Assembly (NCBI GenBank): GCA_041687095.1
Contig: JAWLCQ010000120.1
Location: 1-15,419 of the forward strand
Origin: JAWLCQ01 sp041687095
Lineage (GTDB): Bacteria; Planctomycetota; Phycisphaerae; SM23-33
Length of the DNA: 15,419 bases
Reading direction: 5' to 3'
Below the pieces are notes generated by a model that had not been told where the DNA came from, ran no database searches, and saw only the letters and a list, made by a program, of their open reading frames with translations. The position numbers and the translations under genes are program-made. Positions 1 to 6,317 of this stretch are shown here, in pieces; the stretch's first letter is position 1; every line of letters starts with the position of its first letter.

Positions 1-7
1 ATGGCGA

Positions 8-739
8 TCAATCCCTGTCCAGTTGCGGACGGTTCTTGTGCCCGCAGGGAACGCACTTGTCCCCGAAGTACTGCATCACGTGCTCCACGCTGCCCTTGTC
101 CACGACCTTCCCGCAGCAGATCAGGAAGGCGTGCTCGGCCCAGCGGAGGACCTCCATCGAGTGCGTGATGAGCAGCACCGTCGAGCCCGCCTCCTTGAGG
201 ACGGCGATGGCGTCGTGGATGCGGTGGAGGCTCTCGACGTCGATCCCGCTGTCGGGCTCGTCCATCAGCACCAGCCGCGGCCGCATCGCCAGGATGCTCG
301 CCAGCTCGACCTTCTTCCGCTCCCCGCCGCTGAGCGTCTTGTCCACGGACCGCGCGGCGTAGTGGAGGGGGGAGAGCCCGGCCTTGGCGAGGCAGGCGTT
401 GACGGCCTCGTCGCTCTTGTCCGAGGCCCCGGCCTGGACGAATTTGCGCACGCTGAGGCCCTCGAAGCGGGCGGGCTCCTGCCACCCCAGCGTCATCCCC
501 AGGCGGGCCCGCTGGTCGGTGGACAGCTCCCGCAGCGACTGGCCCGCGAAGACCATCTCGCCCTCGTAGTGGCGGTAGCCCTCCAGGCCCATGATGGTAT
601 ACGCCAGCGTGGACTTGCCCGCCCCGTTGGGGCCCACGAGCGCGTGCACGTGCCCCTCCCACAGGTCCAGCGTCAGCCCATCCAGGATGGACTTCTCATT
701 GACCTGCAGCCGCAGGTCCTGAATCTCCAGCAGTCCCAT
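8..739 (-). CDS. sufC: SufC-type Fe-S cluster assembly ABC ATPase
   Basis: Predicted 243-residue cytosolic ABC ATPase. In the SUF system SufC binds SufB/SufD and powers Fe-S cluster building on the scaffold; it is not a transporter. Visible motifs: Walker A GPNGAGKST (36-44), Q-loop Gln87, signature LSGGE (136-140), Walker B LVLMDEPDSGID (156-167) and H-loop His193. The EPDSGID form of Walker B/D-loop and LSGGERKK point to SufC rather than a permease-linked ATPase. The frame is open far upstream, but the ATG at 739 is chosen because GAGG lies about 7 nt before it and the family starts here. The end is odd: a C-terminal tail with CVPCGH (Cys229, Cys232). A SufB-like gene would be expected just beyond the left edge but is not in the window. 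Family is certain; membership of a minimal SufBC system is inference. Confidence 0.9.
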   Translation of the reverse strand: MGLLEIQDLRLQVNEKSILDGLTLDLWEGHVHALVGPNGAGKSTLAYTIMGLEGYRHYEGEMVFAGQSLRELSTDQRARLGMTLGWQEPARFEGLSVRKFVQAGASDKSDEAVNACLAKAGLSPLHYAARSVDKTLSGGERKKVELASILAMRPRLVLMDEPDSGIDVESLHRIHDAIAVLKEAGSTVLLITHSMEVLRWAEHAFLICCGKVVDKGSVEHVMQYFGDKCVPCGHKNRPQLDRD

Positions 740-762
740 AGTTGCACCTCGGTCCCCGCCCG

Positions 763-780
763 GTAGGGCGGCAGCCCTAC
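763..780. repeat. Short hairpin upstream of sufC
   Basis: GTAGGGC-GGCA-GCCCTAC, a perfect 7-bp stem with a 4-nt loop, 24 bp upstream of the sufC start. It would lie in the 5' leader of sufC if transcription starts further upstream. It could be a leader structure or another copy of a dispersed hairpin; no function can be read from the sequence. Confidence 0.5.
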
Positions 781-831
781 AGTGTAGCCTGCGCGGGCGT
801 TGGGGGCACGGGAAACCACGGGAGGGGCGGG

Positions 832-867
832 GGATTTCGGATTTGGGATCCCGGGAATCCGAAATCC
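832..867. repeat. Inverted repeat with 12-bp perfect arms
   Basis: Arms GGATTTCGGATT (832-843) and AATCCGAAATCC (856-867) are perfect reverse complements around the 12-nt centre TGGGATCCCGGG, which itself contains GGGATCCC. It abuts the left end of repeat copy A. It sits between divergent promoters, so a terminator role is unlikely; a protein-binding or repeat-derived site is possible. Confidence 0.65.
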
Positions 868-872
868 GAAGC

Positions 873-1052
873 GCGAGCGTTGGGGGTCTCCTGACCCCCA
901 ACGTCCCGGAACGAGCGAAACGTCTCCGCGATAGCGATATGGCGGCGCTTCGGTCGCGGCGGCCGCCGCCGCGAAGGGGGCGCTCCAACGACGCTGCCGC
1001 GGAAGCGTCCCTCGCGTCTCCCGGACGCCGGGGGTCAGGAGACCCCCGGCGC
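873..1052. repeat. Nested palindromic repeat, copy A
   Basis: First of three copies of a roughly 180-bp element. The left end is a hairpin (CGTTGGGGGTC 878-888, loop TCCT, GACCCCCAACG 893-903). The right end is the matching hairpin in the other orientation (GCCGGGGGTC 1027-1036, loop AGGA, GACCCCCGGC 1041-1050). The interior is an imperfect palindrome centred near the GC-rich stretch at about 957-973, with GGCGGCGCTTCGGTCGCGGC on the left answered by CGCGAAGGGGGCGCTCC on the right. The element could therefore fold as one long hairpin or as two end hairpins. Copies B and C share its ends and most of its interior. No coding capacity. Confidence 0.8.
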
Positions 1053-1066
1053 AGACGCGCGGGGCA

Positions 1067-1089
1067 GGTCAGGAGACCCCCGGCGCAGG
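1067..1089. repeat. Fragment of nested repeat (right end only)
   Basis: GGTCAGGAGACCCCCGGCGCAGG repeats the right-end hairpin half of copy A 15 bp beyond that copy, without a left end. It looks like a partial duplication or the remains of another copy. Confidence 0.6.
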
Positions 1090-1101
1090 CGCATGAAGGA
1101 G

Positions 1102-1121
1102 TCTCTCTCTCTCTCTCTCTC
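1102..1121. repeat. (TC)10 microsatellite
   Basis: Ten uninterrupted TC dinucleotides, about 130 bp upstream of the rhamnosidase start and outside any gene. Such tracts can change length by slippage and may alter promoter spacing, but nothing here shows that it does. Confidence 0.85.
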
Positions 1122-1236
1122 CTCCGCGTCTCTGCGGCCCATTCTTCGGACATCCCACACCGCCGTCCGCAACCCAAATCCTCCTCCCCCTCTTCCCCTC
1201 GCAACCGCGCCCCGCTACCCTGTCCGCTGATTCGCC

Positions 1237-1244
1237 AAAGGAGA
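1237..1244 (+). promoter_or_regulatory. Strong Shine-Dalgarno site for the rhamnosidase
   Basis: AAAGGAGA ends 5 nt before the ATG at 1250. It fixes the start of the rhamnosidase gene. Confidence 0.8.
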
Positions 1245-1249
1245 TCCGC

Positions 1250-3691
1250 ATGCTGCCCCTCGACCACCCGCTTCGCCGCGCCCAGTGGATCTGGCCGACG
1301 CCCGACCACGAACTGCACAACCAGTACGCCCAGTTTCGCTACGACTTCAAGCTGCCCACCGTGCCCGACACCGCCCCGCTGTTCATCACGGCCGACCAGC
1401 AGTACATGCTCTACGTCAACGGGCACTACGCCGGGCGCGGGCCCGCGCGGGGATACCAGGCGAACTGGCCCTTCGACGAGATCGACGTCGCCCCGCTCCT
1501 CCGCCCGGGGCACAACTGGCTGAGCGTGATCGCCTACAACGCGGGGATCAGCACGTTCCAGTACATCCATCAGCGGGCGGCCGGTCTGCTGGTGGGGGCG
1601 ACGTGGGGGGACGTCGAGATCGCCACGGGCCCGCAATGGATCATGCGGGCGGACCCCGCGCACGTGCGCTACACCGCCCGCCTGAGCATGCAGATCAACT
1701 TCCAGGAGCAGCTCGACGCCCGCCTCGACGACCGCGCGTGGATCACCTCCGCCCGCTCCCCGCTGGGCGGGAAGTGGGGGGGGTACGACGATCCCGTCAC
1801 CGCCAACGCCCCCACCGGGGCGACGACGGGCGGATGGGTCCAGGCCCACAGCCACCGCCGCGGCTACGGGGTCATGCCCTGGCACTCGGTCGAGCCGCGC
1901 GGTCTGCCCAACCTGACCGGGGAGGTGCGCCCCTATGCCCGCACCGTCCTGTCCGCCACCGGGCCCGCCGCCCCGGACTGGCCCACGTGGGAGAACGTCG
2001 CCCACGGGTTCCACGGGGAACTGGGCCCGCTGACGTGGGCCGACGCCCCCCAGGGCCGCAAGGTCAAGGACGGGCTGGCCTTCACGCTCCCCGCGAGCGG
2101 GAAGGGGAAGCTGTCGGCGGTGCTGCTCGACATGGGCCGCCCCGTCATCGGGACGCTGCTGCTCGATGCGCGGGGGGCCCGGGGCGGGGAGGCGCTGGAC
2201 GTGTACTTCACCGAGGCGCAGCACCCCGACGGGACGCCTGTCGTGACCGCCCCGGGGCAGGCGTGCTGCGCGTCGATGGCCGCCCGCGTGGTGCTCCGCG
2301 AGGGGCGGACGCGGTGCGAGCTGTTCCAGGGGATCGGGCACCGCTTCGTGGTCGCCATCGTCCGCGGCGCCACGGCCGACCTCCGCCTCACGCTCGCCCT
2401 TCGCCACAGCGTCTACCCGCTGGACCTCCGCGGGTCGTTCGAGTGCGACGACGCGGTGCTCAACGACGTCCACCGCATCAGCGTGCAGACGCAGCAGGTG
2501 TGCGCCCTGGACAGCTACGTGGATACCCCGTGGCGGGAGCAGGCGCAGTGGTGGGGCGACGCGCGGGTGCAGGCGTGGAACACCTTCCACCTATCGGCCG
2601 ATGCGAGGCTGCTGGCGCGCGGGATCCGCTCGGTGGGGCAGCAGGAGGTCCCCAACGGGCTGACCTACGGGCACGCCCCGACCATCGCCCATACGTGCAT
2701 CCTCCCGGACTTCACCCTCACGTGGCTGCTGACGCTGTGGGACCACTACTGGCAGACGGGGGAGACGGAGCTGTTCCGCGAGCAGTGGCCCCGGGCGCAG
2801 CGGGCCCTGGGCTACTTCGCCACCGAGGGCCGGGGCGACAGCGGGCTGCTGGTGTACGACCGGCGGTACTGGCTGTTCCTCGACTGGACGAACATCCACA
2901 AGGAAGGCGCCCCGGCCCTGCTGAACCTGTGGTATCTGCTGGCGCTCGACAAACTCTCGACGCTCGCCGAAGCGGCCGGGATGAAAGCCGCGAGCCGACA
3001 ACTCGCCAGTCTCGCCCGTCGGCAGAAGGCGGCCGTGCGGGAGGCGTTCTGGGACGCCGCAGCCGGCCTGTTCCGCGACGGGCTCACCTGGGAGGGCAAG
3101 CCCGTGGACGTGCACTCGGTGCACACGCAGACGCTGGCGATCCTGTGCGGGCTGCGGGCGGGCGACTGGGATTCGTTGGTGGAGAAGCGCATCCTTCCGT
3201 ACCTCCGCGACGAGGAGATCCCCGGCGCCAAACCCAGCAGTTACTGGGTGACGTACGTGTACGAGGTCGCCCGCTCGCTGGGGCACGGGGGCGAGGCTCT
3301 CGCGCACCTGCGCAGGCACTGGGAACCGATGATCCCCTTCGAGGGCACGTGGGAGACGTTCGGGGGGGCGATCGGGACGGGCGGGTCGTGCACGCACGCA
3401 TGGGCGGCCCATCCGATCTACCACCTCGCGGGCGAGTTGGGGGGCGTGGTGCAGACCGACGTCGCCTGGCGGAGCGTGCGCTTCCGCCCGCGGCTGGACT
3501 TCGCGGCCGTCGGGAAGGCGGACGTCGTGTTCCCCACACCGCAGGGCGACATCCGCTCGTCCTGGCAGCGCGACGGGGCGCGGGCGAAGGGCGTGCTGTC
3601 GCTGCCCAAGGGCGTGATCGCGAGCGTGGAACTGCCGGGCCAGAAACCCCGCACGCTGGCACATCGCGTGGAGTGGGAGGCGGGTCTGTAG
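1250..3691 (+). CDS. GH78 family alpha-L-rhamnosidase-like glycoside hydrolase
   Basis: 813 residues. GH78 enzymes release L-rhamnose from glycosides with an inverting mechanism in an (alpha/alpha)6 barrel. The N-terminal part (about 40-200, with LYVNGHYAGRGPARGY) resembles the rhamnosidase N-terminal sugar-binding beta-domain. The catalytic stretch is DTPWREQAQWWGDA (425-438): Asp425, Glu430 and Asp437 keep the D-x4-E-x6-D spacing of known GH78 enzymes, with Glu430 the likely general acid. Glu702 in GTWETFGG is the candidate base, followed by SCTHAW (713-718), the usual conserved Ser/His stretch. A C-terminal beta-domain follows (about 735-813). There is no signal peptide, so a cytosolic role on imported oligosaccharides is likely. 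The start is set by AAAGGAGA. Single gene, opposite in direction to its neighbours. Substrate is not proved; the family also acts on other sugars. Confidence 0.85.
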   Translation: MLPLDHPLRRAQWIWPTPDHELHNQYAQFRYDFKLPTVPDTAPLFITADQQYMLYVNGHYAGRGPARGYQANWPFDEIDVAPLLRPGHNWLSVIAYNAGISTFQYIHQRAAGLLVGATWGDVEIATGPQWIMRADPAHVRYTARLSMQINFQEQLDARLDDRAWITSARSPLGGKWGGYDDPVTANAPTGATTGGWVQAHSHRRGYGVMPWHSVEPRGLPNLTGEVRPYARTVLSATGPAAPDWPTWENVAHGFHGELGPLTWADAPQGRKVKDGLAFTLPASGKGKLSAVLLDMGRPVIGTLLLDARGARGGEALDVYFTEAQHPDGTPVVTAPGQACCASMAARVVLREGRTRCELFQGIGHRFVVAIVRGATADLRLTLALRHSVYPLDLRGSFECDDAVLNDVHRISVQTQQVCALDSYVDTPWREQAQWWGDARVQAWNTFHLSADARLLARGIRSVGQQEVPNGLTYGHAPTIAHTCILPDFTLTWLLTLWDHYWQTGETELFREQWPRAQRALGYFATEGRGDSGLLVYDRRYWLFLDWTNIHKEGAPALLNLWYLLALDKLSTLAEAAGMKAASRQLASLARRQKAAVREAFWDAAAGLFRDGLTWEGKPVDVHSVHTQTLAILCGLRAGDWDSLVEKRILPYLRDEEIPGAKPSSYWVTYVYEVARSLGHGGEALAHLRRHWEPMIPFEGTWETFGGAIGTGGSCTHAWAAHPIYHLAGELGGVVQTDVAWRSVRFRPRLDFAAVGKADVVFPTPQGDIRSSWQRDGARAKGVLSLPKGVIASVELPGQKPRTLAHRVEWEAGL

Positions 3692-3694
3692 CCG

Positions 3695-3835
3695 TTCTCC
3701 CGCGGAGGGAATGTACCCCTCTCTCCCCTCGGGGAGGCGCAACTCCTCTCCCCGCGGGGGGGCGTAGCCCCTCTCTCCCCGGGGAGGCATAACCCCTCTC
3801 CCCTCGGGGAGAGGTCCCCGAGCGCAGCGAGGGGG
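3695..3835. repeat. Five tandem GC-rich hairpin units (about 25-bp period)
   Basis: Starting 4 bp after the rhamnosidase stop. Each unit is a small palindrome of the type CTCTCCCCTCGGGGAG joined by a similar linker (GTAACCCC-like: tgtacccc, cgcaactcc, cgtagcccc, cataacccc). The last unit runs into CGGGGAGAGGTCCCCGAGCG plus a purine-rich tail. The position fits a transcription terminator or 3'-end stabiliser of the rhamnosidase mRNA, but there is no T-tract. The repeat type is common between genes in high-GC bacteria. Confidence 0.7.
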
Positions 3836-3886
3836 GTGAGGGGGCGCCTCCCGACCAGCACGCGTATGAACTCGCACGAGACAATG

Positions 3887-3922
3887 CCCACGGGACAAGC
3901 CCCGACAGGGCGGTCCCGTGGG
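3887..3922 (-). terminator. Strong stem-loop after the toxin-antitoxin-like pair
   Basis: CCCACGGGAC (3887-3896) and GTCCCGTGGG (3913-3922) form a perfect 10-bp stem, with an inner GCCC/GGGC stem inside the loop. It begins 5 bp past the TAA of the 59-residue gene on the minus strand. No U-run follows, so an intrinsic terminator is only a possibility; an mRNA 3' stabiliser or dispersed repeat is equally possible. Confidence 0.5.
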
Positions 3923-3926
3923 ATGG

Positions 3927-4106
3927 TTACGCCGATTTCTGCGCCTTCCCCGCTCTTTGCTGTTCATACCCCTTCACCCGTTCCGGGTGTTGACGTTCGA
4001 TGCTCTTTGCCCACTCGAACAGCCGGTGGGCATCCTGTCCGCATTCCTCGAAGATCTCTCGTCGCGCTCTGCGCACGCGCTCGACCAGCGGATCCTGCTC
4101 AGGCAT
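3927..4106 (-). CDS. Small partner protein of PIN toxin (probable antitoxin)
   Basis: 59 residues, charged and probably mostly helical, beginning MPEQDPLVERVRRARREIF. The start resembles small proteins (pattern DPIVEEVRRIREE) that are often encoded beside PIN-domain proteins of this kind, from my knowledge of the family. The longer frame (82 codons) is rejected: the ATG at 4106 has GGAGGAG about 7 nt upstream and overlaps the toxin stop by 8 nt (ATGCCTGA), which suggests coupled translation. No DNA-binding domain is recognisable in the short sequence, so the antitoxin role rests on gene pairing. It ends 4 bp before a strong stem-loop. Confidence 0.7.
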   Translation of the reverse strand: MPEQDPLVERVRRARREIFEECGQDAHRLFEWAKSIERQHPERVKGYEQQRAGKAQKSA

Positions 4107-4584
4107 GGTCGTTCTCCTCCCGCAGCAACAGGTCGGGGGTCGTGATGAGCGGAACGTGCAGGCCCAACTCGCCATTTACTACCTTGATATGCTGCACTTT
4201 GTTTGCATTCGCCAGATGACGGCAGTTCCAGGTGAGGATGAAGTCGACGGCATAGTAGGAGGCGATGGCCAAGTGGTATGCGTCCCCGAGATCGCCGGCG
4301 GGCATTACGCTTCTGGCGACGTAGACCCGGGCGATATCCTCGATCTCGGGGATGACCTCCAGCACGTCGAGGCCTTGGACCATCGTCTGGATCTTGTCCT
4401 TGCCTGGGTAGTCGCCTTGCGCGAGTTCGCCCACGACGAACGCCGAGATCTGGAGGTCGTAGAGCGGCGCCTCTTCCTCCCACCACCGCCGCGTGCTCTC
4501 CCTGCGCGCAATGGATCTGGCGTCCTCACGGATGTCGTGGTACGCGCTTGGGATCGTCGTCTCGATGTAAACGGACCGTCGCAT
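4099..4584 (-). CDS. PIN-domain protein, VapC-like toxin candidate
   Basis: 161 residues. PIN domains are metal-dependent RNases, and VapC toxins cut tRNA or rRNA. It starts VYIETTIPSAY (5-15), with Glu8 where many VapCs have the first Asp. Other likely acidic ligands are Glu53 (VGELAQGD) and Asp98/Asp101 in GDLGDAYHLAIA (97-108), followed by DFILTWNCRHLANA (114-127). This WNC-HLANA signature is typical of the branch of PIN proteins that comes with a short DP(I/L)VE protein, which is what is encoded next. Toxin comes first and the 59-residue partner second, overlapping by 8 nt. A near-perfect palindrome covers the start codon, and the leader has almost no Shine-Dalgarno. Family is well supported; toxicity is inferred. 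Confidence 0.8.
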   Translation of the reverse strand: MRRSVYIETTIPSAYHDIREDARSIARRESTRRWWEEEAPLYDLQISAFVVGELAQGDYPGKDKIQTMVQGLDVLEVIPEIEDIARVYVARSVMPAGDLGDAYHLAIASYYAVDFILTWNCRHLANANKVQHIKVVNGELGLHVPLITTPDLLLREENDHA

Positions 4585-4599
4585 ACCCTTAAGCGTATG
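4582..4599. promoter_or_regulatory. 18-bp palindrome over the PIN-gene start (operator candidate)
   Basis: CATACCCTTAAGCGTATG is self-complementary except for one mismatched pair. It includes the ATG of the PIN gene (4582-4584, minus strand) and the putative -10 element. Type II toxin-antitoxin operons usually repress themselves by binding such palindromes at the promoter, so this is a good operator candidate. Confidence 0.55.
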
Positions 4600-4621
4600 A
4601 ACTGAGCGCCTTGCCCGTCAA
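4592..4621 (-). promoter_or_regulatory. Candidate promoter of the PIN/antitoxin pair
   Basis: Read on the minus strand: TTGACG (4621-4616), 18-nt spacer, TACGCT (4597-4592). The -35 matches sigma-70 consensus at 5 of 6 positions, the -10 poorly. Transcription would start close to the ATG, giving a leaderless or nearly leaderless mRNA, which fits the weak Shine-Dalgarno. It lies in the 43-bp gap after guaA, so readthrough from guaA is an alternative. Confidence 0.35.
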
Positions 4622-4627
4622 GCTGGC

Positions 4628-6187
4628 CTACTCCCACTCGATCGTCGCCGGGGGTTTGGACGAGATGTCGTACACCACGCGGTTGACGCCCCGGACCTCG
4701 TTGATGATCCGGTTGGAGATGCTCGCCAGGATCTCGTAGGGGATGCGGGACCAGTCGGCGGTCATGAAGTCGCTGGTGTCCACGGAGCGCACGGCCACCA
4801 CGTTCTCGTACGTTCGCCCGTCGCCCATCACGCCCACCGACTGCACGGGCAGCAGGACGGCGAAGGTCTGGGAGGTTTTGCGGTAGAGCCCGGCGGCGGT
4901 GATTTCCTCGATCACGATGTTGTCGGCCTGGCGGAGGACTTCGAGGGCCTCGCGGCTGATGGGGCCCAGGACGCGCACGGCGAGGCCGGGGCCCGGGAAC
5001 GGGTGCCGCCAGACGATGACCTCGGGCAGGCCCAGGAGGCGGCCGACCTCGCGGACCTCGTCCTTGAACAGGTCGCGGAGCGGCTCGATGAGGTCGAAGC
5101 CCAGTTCGGCGGGCAGGCCCCCGACGTTGTGGTGGAGCTTGATGTTGGCGGCCTGCCCGGCGAGGGAGTGCCCGGACTCGATCACGTCGGGGTACAGCGT
5201 GCCCTGGGCGAGGAAGCGGGCGTTGGGGATGGAGCGGGCGGCGTCCTTGAAGGAGTCGATGAACGTGTGCCCGATGATCCGCCGCTTCTGCTGTGGGTCC
5301 GTCACGCCCTCGAGGTTGCCCAGGAAGCGGTCGGCGGCGTCGACGACCACGAGGTTCGTGCGGAAGTGCTCGGTGAAGGTGTCGCGGACGAGTTCCGCCT
5401 CGTTCATGCGGAGCAGTCCGTTGTCCACGAAGATGCACACCAGCCGCTCCCCGATCGCCCGGTGGAGGAGGGCGGCGACGACGGAGGAGTCCACGCCCCC
5501 GCTGAGCCCGCAGATCACCCGCTCGTCGGGGCCTACCTGCGCCTGCACGGCGGCGATGGCCGTCTCGATGAACGACGCCATCGTCCAGTCGCCCCGGCAG
5601 CCGCAGATCTCGTAGAGGAAGTTCGAGAAGATCTCCGTCCCGTGGGGCGTGTGGGTGACCTCGGGGTGGAACTGCACCCCGAAGAACTTCCGCCGCCGGT
5701 GCCGCACCGCCGCGTACGGGCAGGTGGCGGTGGCGGCGAGGGGGACGAAGTCCTCGCTCAACGCCTGCACCTGGTCCCCATGCGACATCCAGACGGAGGT
5801 CTGGCGGGGGACCTTGCGGAGCAGGTCGCCCGGGTCGGTGATGGTGAGCGTCGCGCGGCCGAACTCGCGGGCGTGGGCGGGGCGGATGTCCGCTCCGAGG
5901 ATCTGGCAGGCGATCTGCATCCCGTAGCAGATCCCCAGGACGGGCACGCCCAGCTCGAGCATGCGCGGGTCGCAGCGGGGGGCGTTGGGCTCGTAGACGC
6001 TGGAGGGCCCGCCGGTGAAGATCAGGCCCTTGACGTTGAGGTGGGCGATCTCCTCGGGGCGGATGTCCGGGCGGGCGAGCACGCTGTAGACCCCGTTCTC
6101 GCGGACGCGCCGCGCGATGAGTTGAGCGTACTGCGAACCGAAATCCAGAATCACGATCGTCTCGGGCGATCCCGATGTTGCGGTCAT
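4628..6187 (-). CDS. guaA: GMP synthase (glutamine-hydrolysing)
   Basis: 519 residues, full length for the family. Converts XMP, ATP and glutamine to GMP in the cytosol, the last step of guanine nucleotide synthesis. The class I glutamine amidotransferase domain (about 10-195) has the triad Cys87 (GICYGMQ), His174 and Glu176 (GVQFHPEV). The ATP pyrophosphatase domain has the PP-loop SGGVDSS (229-235). The C-terminal dimerisation domain contains RHPFPGPGLAVR and ends in the typical TIEWE. Start ATG at 6187 has AGGAG 5 nt upstream. The gene is followed after 43 bp by the PIN gene on the same strand. No guaB is present nearby, and no purine riboswitch was recognised in the leader. Confidence 0.97.
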   Translation of the reverse strand: MTATSGSPETIVILDFGSQYAQLIARRVRENGVYSVLARPDIRPEEIAHLNVKGLIFTGGPSSVYEPNAPRCDPRMLELGVPVLGICYGMQIACQILGADIRPAHAREFGRATLTITDPGDLLRKVPRQTSVWMSHGDQVQALSEDFVPLAATATCPYAAVRHRRRKFFGVQFHPEVTHTPHGTEIFSNFLYEICGCRGDWTMASFIETAIAAVQAQVGPDERVICGLSGGVDSSVVAALLHRAIGERLVCIFVDNGLLRMNEAELVRDTFTEHFRTNLVVVDAADRFLGNLEGVTDPQQKRRIIGHTFIDSFKDAARSIPNARFLAQGTLYPDVIESGHSLAGQAANIKLHHNVGGLPAELGFDLIEPLRDLFKDEVREVGRLLGLPEVIVWRHPFPGPGLAVRVLGPISREALEVLRQADNIVIEEITAAGLYRKTSQTFAVLLPVQSVGVMGDGRTYENVVAVRSVDTSDFMTADWSRIPYEILASISNRIINEVRGVNRVVYDISSKPPATIEWE

Positions 6188-6241
6188 GGCGGCTCCTGCG
6201 GGGGTTGGCTCCCGGCAAATTCGCTGGCGCCCGGAACGCGA

Positions 6242-6283
6242 AGATCGCAGAGGGGGCAGGACGGCCGTCCCGCTCTGCGATCT
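6242..6283 (-). terminator. Large stem-loop between lipoprotein gene and guaA
   Basis: AGATCGCAGAG (6242-6252) pairs perfectly with CTCTGCGATCT (6273-6283), with a further GGACGGCCGTCC palindrome inside. It lies 34 bp after the stop of the lipoprotein gene and 55 bp before guaA. No U-tract follows. It may end the upstream transcript or shape the guaA leader. Confidence 0.45.
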
Positions 6284-6317
6284 CCACGCCCTGGGGGTGC
6301 AGTCGGTTCTCTCGATC

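Larger units (their letters stand above)
740..1249. other. Divergent intergenic region, repeat-filled
   Basis: Holds no credible gene. It separates the divergent sufC and rhamnosidase genes and so should contain both promoters, but no convincing -35/-10 pair was seen. From left to right it contains a GTAGGGC/GCCCTAC hairpin (763-780), a 12-bp-arm inverted repeat (832-867), one copy of the nested palindromic repeat (873-1052), an extra fragment of that repeat (1067-1089) and a (TC)10 microsatellite (1102-1121). The Shine-Dalgarno site of the rhamnosidase lies at its right end. Confidence 0.75.

Noticed and set aside
1150..1236. Sigma-70 promoter of the rhamnosidase (TACCCT near 1216)
   Set aside because: No -35 at a suitable distance; the match is too weak in this sequence.
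740..2590. Long open frame extending sufC upstream to 2590 on the minus strand
   Set aside because: It crosses repeats and lies antisense to the rhamnosidase; the protein family starts at 739 where a ribosome binding site is present. The long frame is a result of high GC.
1285..3792. 835-residue open frame on the plus strand overlapping the rhamnosidase in another frame
   Set aside because: Arg/Pro/Gly-rich translation with no domain, running into the hairpin array; a shadow of the real gene.
3887..3922. Classical intrinsic terminator
   Set aside because: The stem is strong but no T-rich tract follows on the minus strand, so it is listed only as a tentative terminator.
3836..4219. 127-residue plus-strand open frame over the toxin-antitoxin pair
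   Set aside because: It includes hairpin sequence and has no recognisable protein; the minus-strand pair has ribosome binding site, overlap and family motifs.
4305..6287. 660-residue minus-strand frame overlapping guaA
   Set aside because: Low-complexity Arg/Pro translation in the wrong frame of guaA, which is itself a clear match.
6188..6317. Purine riboswitch before guaA
   Set aside because: Only one long perfect stem is visible; no three-way junction or conserved purine-aptamer core was recognised.
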